Below are positions 59,732-64,000 of a DNA stretch of 64,000 bases, piece by piece (positions within the stretch are counted from its first letter, which is position 1; each line of letters begins with the position of its first letter). The notes below the pieces were generated by a model that was given only the letters and a program-made list of their open reading frames with translations, ran no database searches and was not told the DNA's origin. Location of the stretch: the NCBI GenBank assembly GCA_963740525.1, contig CAVUEG010000008.1, forward strand, positions 66,854 to 130,853, given 5' to 3'. The stretch is from CAVUEG01 sp963740525 (GTDB lineage: Bacteria > Actinomycetota > Actinomycetes > Propionibacteriales > Nocardioidaceae). Position numbers and translations under genes: made by a program.

Positions 59732-59989
59732 TCAGACCCGGTTGTCCCGCTCGCCGGCGGGCTCGTTGCCGGCGTCGGCCAGGGCCGAGCGAAGTGCCTC
59801 GTGGGCGGCTTCGAAGACCGCCACCTGTTCGGCGACGGGCTTGTCGTCCAGGTCGCGCAGGGATGCCAGCACCGCGTCCACCGCCGGGTGACCGGTCTCG
59901 GGCGCCACCGACTCGCCCACGGCGGTCTCGTCCGGTGCGCCGGGAACGTCGGCTCCGGCACCGCCCGATCCGGTGAAGTCCTCGCTCAT
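59732..59989 (-). CDS. small acidic protein upstream of tlyA
   Basis: 85 residues, acidic and Gly/Ala-rich, with a helical HPAVDAVLASLRDLDDKPVAEQVAVFEAAHEALRSAL stretch. A similar short unassigned protein is often found just before tlyA in actinobacteria. It ends six bases before tlyA. No function is known. Confidence 0.65.
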   Translation of the reverse strand: MSEDFTGSGGAGADVPGAPDETAVGESVAPETGHPAVDAVLASLRDLDDKPVAEQVAVFEAAHEALRSALADAGNEPAGERDNRV

Positions 59990-60055
59990 GGCACCTCTCG
60001 CTCCTCAGTCCGTCGTGCTCGCCCTCACGCTACCGGGCGTATCGCCGAGTTGTGG

Positions 60056-61045
60056 TCAGGCGGGTGGCTCGACGCCTCCGACGTCGGCCGGGACGCCGGT
60101 GGTGTCGAGGTGAGCCCAGCACGCCACGGCAGCAGCCCGCCACCAGTCGTCGACCGAGCCCTCGCCGGTGATCTCCAGCCGGTCCTCGACCACGGTGGCT
60201 GCCCAGCCGGCGTACCGACCCTCGGTGTCGCCCTCCGGCTGGGCGTCGGCCAGCGACTGGAGCCCGGTCGCGATGAAGTCGGGACGACGGGCCGGAGGGG
60301 CCTCGGCCAGCTCAGCGAGGCCGGTCACGCCCGTGGTCACGAGCAGGGTGTCCATGCCGGCCGCCCGGCCACCCTCGATGTCGGTGTCCAGCCTGTCGCC
60401 GATCACGAGGGGTCGGTCTCCGCCGACCCGGAGCAGCGTCTCGTCGAAGAGCGGGCGCTGGGGCTTTCCGGCAACCACCGGGTCACGCTCGGCGAAGCTG
60501 GCCACCACCCCGACCAGCACCCCGTTGCCGGGTCCGGTGCCGTGGGCGGTGGGAATGGTCAGGTCGGTGTTCGACGCGACCCACGGCAGACCCGAGCGCA
60601 CCAGGATCGACCCCTGAACCACCCGCCCCCAGGGGAGGTCGGGCGCGTAGCCGGAGATCACGGCCTCGGGGTCGTCCTCAGGGCGGGAGACCGGCTCCAG
60701 CCCCTGCTCCCGCAGGGCGACCTCCAACCCCTCTCCCCCGATGACGAAGACCCTGGCGGCGGGGTTCAGCTCCACCGCCAGCAGCCGTGCCGCCGCCTGG
60801 GCGGAGGTCACCACGTCGGAGGCGTCAGCGGTGACCCCGAGCTCGCGCAGGTGCTTGGCCACAGCCTCCGGAGGGCGAGCGGCGTTGTTGGTCACGAAGG
60901 CCAGGTGCATGCCGGCCTCGCGAGCCTGCGCCAGGGCTTCCGCGGCCCCGGCCACCGCGTGCGGCCCGATGTAGACGACACCGTCCAGGTCGAGCACGGC
61001 GAGGTCATAGGCCTCCTGGAGCGGTCGTTGCGTCGACTTCAGCAC
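60056..61045 (-). CDS. HAD-IIA (NagD-like) phosphatase
   Basis: 329 residues from GTG 61045 (aggagg upstream). HAD motifs: nucleophile block DLAVLDLDGVVYIG, FVTNNA, and motif IV VIGDRLDTDIEGGRAAGMDTLLVTTG; the cap is C2a. The family includes p-nitrophenylphosphatase and phosphoglycolate phosphatase. It may dephosphorylate glycerol phosphate or sugar phosphates; not resolved. It matches Rv1692 by position. Divergent from the DUF1015 gene. Confidence 0.88.
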   Translation of the reverse strand: MLKSTQRPLQEAYDLAVLDLDGVVYIGPHAVAGAAEALAQAREAGMHLAFVTNNAARPPEAVAKHLRELGVTADASDVVTSAQAAARLLAVELNPAARVFVIGGEGLEVALREQGLEPVSRPEDDPEAVISGYAPDLPWGRVVQGSILVRSGLPWVASNTDLTIPTAHGTGPGNGVLVGVVASFAERDPVVAGKPQRPLFDETLLRVGGDRPLVIGDRLDTDIEGGRAAGMDTLLVTTGVTGLAELAEAPPARRPDFIATGLQSLADAQPEGDTEGRYAGWAATVVEDRLEITGEGSVDDWWRAAAVACWAHLDTTGVPADVGGVEPPA

Positions 61046-61077
61046 GTCCGGTGTCCTCCTGTGTTCGCGTTCTCTCC

Positions 61078-61083
61078 TACGAT
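61078..61083 (+). promoter_or_regulatory. -10 element of a leaderless promoter
   Basis: TACGAT followed by six bases and then ATG at 61090, the spacing seen at several other genes here (8324, 29266 and perhaps 4139). No good -35 is visible. It suggests transcription begins at or near the ATG of the DUF1015 gene. Confidence 0.45.
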
Positions 61084-61089
61084 GCCCGC

Positions 61090-62346
61090 ATGTCGTCAAG
61101 GCCGTTCGTGCTCGCACCCTTCCGGGGTCTCCGCTACGTGAAGGCTGCGGTGGGCGACCTCGGAACGGTCGTGTCACCGCCGTACGACGTGCTCGATGCG
61201 CATCTGGTCCGCGACCTGGAAGCCGGCAACCGGCGCAACATCGTGCGGCTGATCCTGTCACGGAGATTCGACGCGCCCTATCTGGCTGTGCGCCGCCGGC
61301 TCCGGCAGTGGAGGGAGCGCGGCTTCCTGCGCGCCGACCCGGAGCCGTCGCTCTACGTCTACGCCTACACCGTCGACGGGCACACCGTGCGGGGGCTGAT
61401 CGGTCTCGCGGCGCTGCGCGACGAGTCCGAGCGGGTGATCCTGCCGCACGAGGACGTGATGCCTGCCCCGGTGGCGGACCGCGCGGCGCTGATGCGCGCC
61501 ACGGCCGCCAACCTCGAGCCGATCCTGCTGGTGCACGAGGGCACGGCCCGGTTGCGGGACCTCGTCAGCGAGGTGACGGCCTCCGAGCCTGCGGAGTCGT
61601 TCAGCGCCGTCGACGGAAGCCAGCACCAGCTCTGGCGGATCACCGACGACGAGCAGCTTGCGGCCGTGGCCGAGGAGCTGGCGCCGAGCACGGTGCTCAT
61701 CGCCGACGGGCACCACCGCTATGCGGCCTACCTGCGGCTGCGCGACGAGCTGGGTGGCTCGGGCTGGGACTTCGGCCTGGCCATGCTGGTCGACCAGACC
61801 GACTATGCGATGCAGATCGGCCCCATCCACCGCTTCGTCGACGCGCTGACGCTGGCCGACGTCGAGGACCTCGCCGTCGAGCGGGGCGACCTGGTCACCC
61901 GGCACCCAGGCAAGGAGGCCGCGATGGCCGCCATCAGCGACCCGGCCCACCCCGACGACCCCGACGGGTCCTCCGGAGACACCGGCATGGTCTCGTTCGT
62001 GCTCTCCGACGGGATCACTTGGGCGGTCTACCGCACCCGGCGCGCCCACGTGCTGGATGCCCGGGTTCTGCACGAGGTCCTCCTCCCTGCGTGGCACGTC
62101 AGCGAGGCGCAGCTCGGCTACCACCACAGCCTGGACCAGGCCGTGGAGGCGACCCAACAGCGAGCCGGTCTCCTGGTCGCGATGAGCCCGCCATCGCTGG
62201 AACAGGTGATGCAGGCGGCCCGGGCCGGCGAGCGGATGCCGCGCAAGTCGACCTCGTTCGGGCCGAAGCCGAGGATGGGCGTGGTGATGCGCGAGCTCCG
62301 CGACGCTCACCCCGACCCGATCACGCCGGTTTCGCCGCACGACTGA
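61090..62346 (+). CDS. DUF1015-family protein
   Basis: 418 residues. APFRGLRYVKAAVGDLGTVVSPPYDVLDA, LYVYAYTVDGHTVRGLIGLAAL, VLIADGHHRYAAYLRLRDEL and LGYHHSLDQAV are its conserved blocks. DUF1015 (SerK-type) includes an archaeal and bacterial free-serine kinase; bacterial members are mostly unassigned. ADP-dependent serine kinase activity is possible here. It lies between the HAD and ssb genes, convergent with ssb (26-bp overlap). Confidence 0.8.
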   Translation: MSSRPFVLAPFRGLRYVKAAVGDLGTVVSPPYDVLDAHLVRDLEAGNRRNIVRLILSRRFDAPYLAVRRRLRQWRERGFLRADPEPSLYVYAYTVDGHTVRGLIGLAALRDESERVILPHEDVMPAPVADRAALMRATAANLEPILLVHEGTARLRDLVSEVTASEPAESFSAVDGSQHQLWRITDDEQLAAVAEELAPSTVLIADGHHRYAAYLRLRDELGGSGWDFGLAMLVDQTDYAMQIGPIHRFVDALTLADVEDLAVERGDLVTRHPGKEAAMAAISDPAHPDDPDGSSGDTGMVSFVLSDGITWAVYRTRRAHVLDARVLHEVLLPAWHVSEAQLGYHHSLDQAVEATQQRAGLLVAMSPPSLEQVMQAARAGERMPRKSTSFGPKPRMGVVMRELRDAHPDPITPVSPHD

Positions 62347-62704
62347 CCACCCTGCCGGAGTGCACCTCCACCTCCAGCCGGGTCGCCGTACCGGAAGCCG
62401 TGCGGAAGTACCTGCGGCGTAGGGCGCCGGTCACGCTCACCACGTCGCCGGCCCGCCACGTGCGCACGCTGCGTTTGACCCGGCCACCCCAGACCGCGCA
62501 CCCGACCCAGTCCGAGGTCGCCCGGGACGGGTCCCCGGGGGCCGGCGCCCGCGGCACCACCAGCCGGAACGTGACCAGCAGGTCACCGCTGGGGAGCTCG
62601 CGCTCGTCGGGAGCCTCGCTGACCCGGCCTCGCAGGACGACCGTGTTCTCGGCCTCGAGCTCGCCCGGCGACGATGCCGGGCTCCTGTCTGTCTGGTTGC
62701 TCAT
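62321..62704 (-). CDS. single-stranded-DNA-binding (OB-fold) protein
   Basis: 127 residues with an SSB OB fold: ENTVVLRGRVSEAPDERELPSGDLLVTFRLVV and VRTWRAGDVVSVTGALRRRYFR. It lacks the acidic C-terminal tail of replicative SSB and is probably a minor SSB-like paralogue. Its 3' end overlaps the DUF1015 gene end. Confidence 0.8.
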   Translation of the reverse strand: MSNQTDRSPASSPGELEAENTVVLRGRVSEAPDERELPSGDLLVTFRLVVPRAPAPGDPSRATSDWVGCAVWGGRVKRSVRTWRAGDVVSVTGALRRRYFRTASGTATRLEVEVHSGRVVSRAAKPA

Positions 62705-62823
62705 GTGTCACACCTCCGCGACCAACGGTCACGGCGGGTCCGGACAGCACAACGCGCTTCGCGGCCACCCTGTGGGCGGCCGCGAAGGCAGGTACAGCTG
62801 TGGATGCCGGGGGCGTGGGATCG

Positions 62824-63906
62824 TCAGGCGCCGTCGAGCGACTTCTCGACCTCGGCGGCCCGGGCTGCGGCATCCGTGATCTCGGTGCCGTCGATCGCCT
62901 CGGTGCGGTGGAACCACTCCAGCGCGTCAGCCGGGCGCCCGGCCGCAAGCAGCGTGTCGGCGTAGGCGTAGCGGAGTCGGACCACCCACTCCTCGCGAGA
63001 CTTGGAGTTCAGCGGGGCCGCCTCGAGCGTGCGCAGGGCGGCGTCCAGCTCCTTCATGTCCCGGCGGGCACCAGCCTCGACGATCGTCATCTCGGCCATC
63101 AGATGGGCCTCGAAACGCGCCACGGACGGGTTCCGGGCCAGGGCGAGCGCCTTCTCAGGGCGGCCCAGCGCTCGTTCGCAGTCGGCCATGATCGGCAGGT
63201 ACTCCGTCGCACCGTTCATCCGCTTCGCGGCCCGCAGCTCCGAGAGTGCCTCGGCGTACTCCCCGGCCGCGTACGCCGCCTCGCCACAGGCCTCGCGGAC
63301 AACAGCGATCCTCGAGGCCCGGGCGCGAGCAGCGAGGGTGTGCTCGTAGGCCGTGCGAGGGTCCTCGTCGATGATCAGCCCGGCGGCGGCCAGGTGCCGC
63401 GCAACTCGAGCCGCCAGCTTCTCGGGCAGGCCCTTGAGCTGGTTGGCGATGGACCGGTCGAGCTCCTTGCCCGTGACGTCCTCGGGAATCTCGGGTCCGT
63501 CGTACCTCGCCTGCTCGGCCGAGCGCTCCGCAGGAGTGCGGTCACTGCGACCGCGGCGATCGCCCGAACGGTCGTCGCGGCGGTCCTCGCGCTTGAAGCC
63601 GGGACGGTCGCCGCGATCGGTACGCCGGTCGCCTCGACCGTCGGCGCGCTTGTCATCGCGCGGACCGGTGGGTCTGCCACTCTCGCGGAAGGGACGGCGT
63701 TCACCGCGACCCGGCTCAGCGCGGGAGTCACTGCCTCGACGGTCGGCGGAGCCACCTCGGGGCGCGCCGCCGGAACGGCCACCCGATCCGGAGCCACTGT
63801 CGGAGCTCCGGCCGGCACCGCCAGCGCGGCCACCACCGCCGCTCCGGCCGGCTCCTGCGCCGCGGTCGGGTCGTTGCGGCCCAGAGCCGCCTCGCTTGTC
63901 TGCCAC
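62824..63906 (-). CDS. TPR-like protein with long basic disordered N-terminus
   Basis: 360 residues from GTG 63906 (aaggag upstream; a GTG at 63933 is also open). Residues 1-130 are low-complexity Gly/Arg/Ser/Asp (many RGG, GDRR). From about 140 on are TPR-like helices (EYAEALSELRAAKRMNGATEYLPIMADCERALGRPEKAL). Position matches Rv1691 in M. tuberculosis, beside tyrS. The disordered part might bind RNA; inference only. The last ~95 bp of the window hold nothing recognisable. Confidence 0.75.
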   Translation of the reverse strand: MADKRGGSGPQRPDRGAGAGRSGGGGRAGGAGRSSDSGSGSGGRSGGAPRGGSADRRGSDSRAEPGRGERRPFRESGRPTGPRDDKRADGRGDRRTDRGDRPGFKREDRRDDRSGDRRGRSDRTPAERSAEQARYDGPEIPEDVTGKELDRSIANQLKGLPEKLAARVARHLAAAGLIIDEDPRTAYEHTLAARARASRIAVVREACGEAAYAAGEYAEALSELRAAKRMNGATEYLPIMADCERALGRPEKALALARNPSVARFEAHLMAEMTIVEAGARRDMKELDAALRTLEAAPLNSKSREEWVVRLRYAYADTLLAAGRPADALEWFHRTEAIDGTEITDAAARAAEVEKSLDGA

Positions 63907-64000
63907 GTCTGGCTCCTTCCGACTCGACACCACACCGGTCGGTCTACCTAGGGCCCGCGCACCTGCACGAGCGGATCGATCAAGTCAGGGCAAAATGCCA

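Overview
The window is high-GC DNA from an actinobacterium, most likely Nocardioides or a close relative (Propionibacteriales). This rests on composition, GTG starts and 4-bp stop/start overlaps, a mycothiol-ligase-like gene, and a right half (about 37.3-64 kb) whose order matches the conserved actinobacterial core known from Mycobacterium tuberculosis: TPR protein, HAD phosphatase, tlyA, NAD kinase, recN, steA, mctB, pyrG, NUDIX, xerD, parA, scpA, scpB, pseudouridine synthase, cmk, der. The genus call is inference.

Left half, accessory. 0-11 kb: an aldehyde dehydrogenase/aminotransferase pair, a PAS-GAF-GAF-PP2C phosphatase, a lipoprotein thioredoxin with a CcdA-type membrane protein fused to DUF427, a hydrolase pair, a DinB protein, an ArsR/SRPBCC pair with a clear operator, and YCII and VOC proteins. 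10.6-21.2 kb: a sulfur island. Leftward run dsrE, tusA, a fused FeS/NrfD membrane subunit, a molybdopterin oxidoreductase and mrp; rightward run a rhodanese/persulfide dioxygenase, two DUF202 proteins, an ArsR regulator and a SulP transporter. The two runs share a 105-bp control region with an imperfect dyad. 21.2-27.1 kb: a secreted peptidase, tRNA-Gly, a membrane protein, a two-component system and a YjbR protein. 27.1-29.3 kb: a second sulfur module (sulfide:quinone oxidoreductase, a single-cysteine DsrC/TusE protein, DsrE), facing a MshC-like cysteine ligase. 30.8-34.2 kb: a heme-oxygenase-like protein, a CDGSH protein, a methyltransferase and an FAD-Rieske oxidoreductase. 34.2-38.3 kb: an AlkZ-like protein, two secreted proteins of unknown function and tRNA-Pro.

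How the genes may work together (inference): sulfide is oxidised to persulfide by the quinone reductase, passed through TusA/DsrE/DsrC-like carriers, oxidised to sulfite by the persulfide dioxygenase, and then to sulfate by a SoeABC-like molybdoenzyme with electrons going to quinone; SulP could move the sulfate and Mrp could supply Fe-S clusters. No dsrAB, sox or hdr genes are present, so this would be a compact cytoplasmic route.

Sequence quality: seven genes, including tyrA, ald and a pseudouridine synthase, carry single-base shifts, often in G or C runs, while both flanks stay open and conserved. At least eleven shifts in 64 kb point to uncorrected indel errors rather than gene decay; all are listed as frameshifted.
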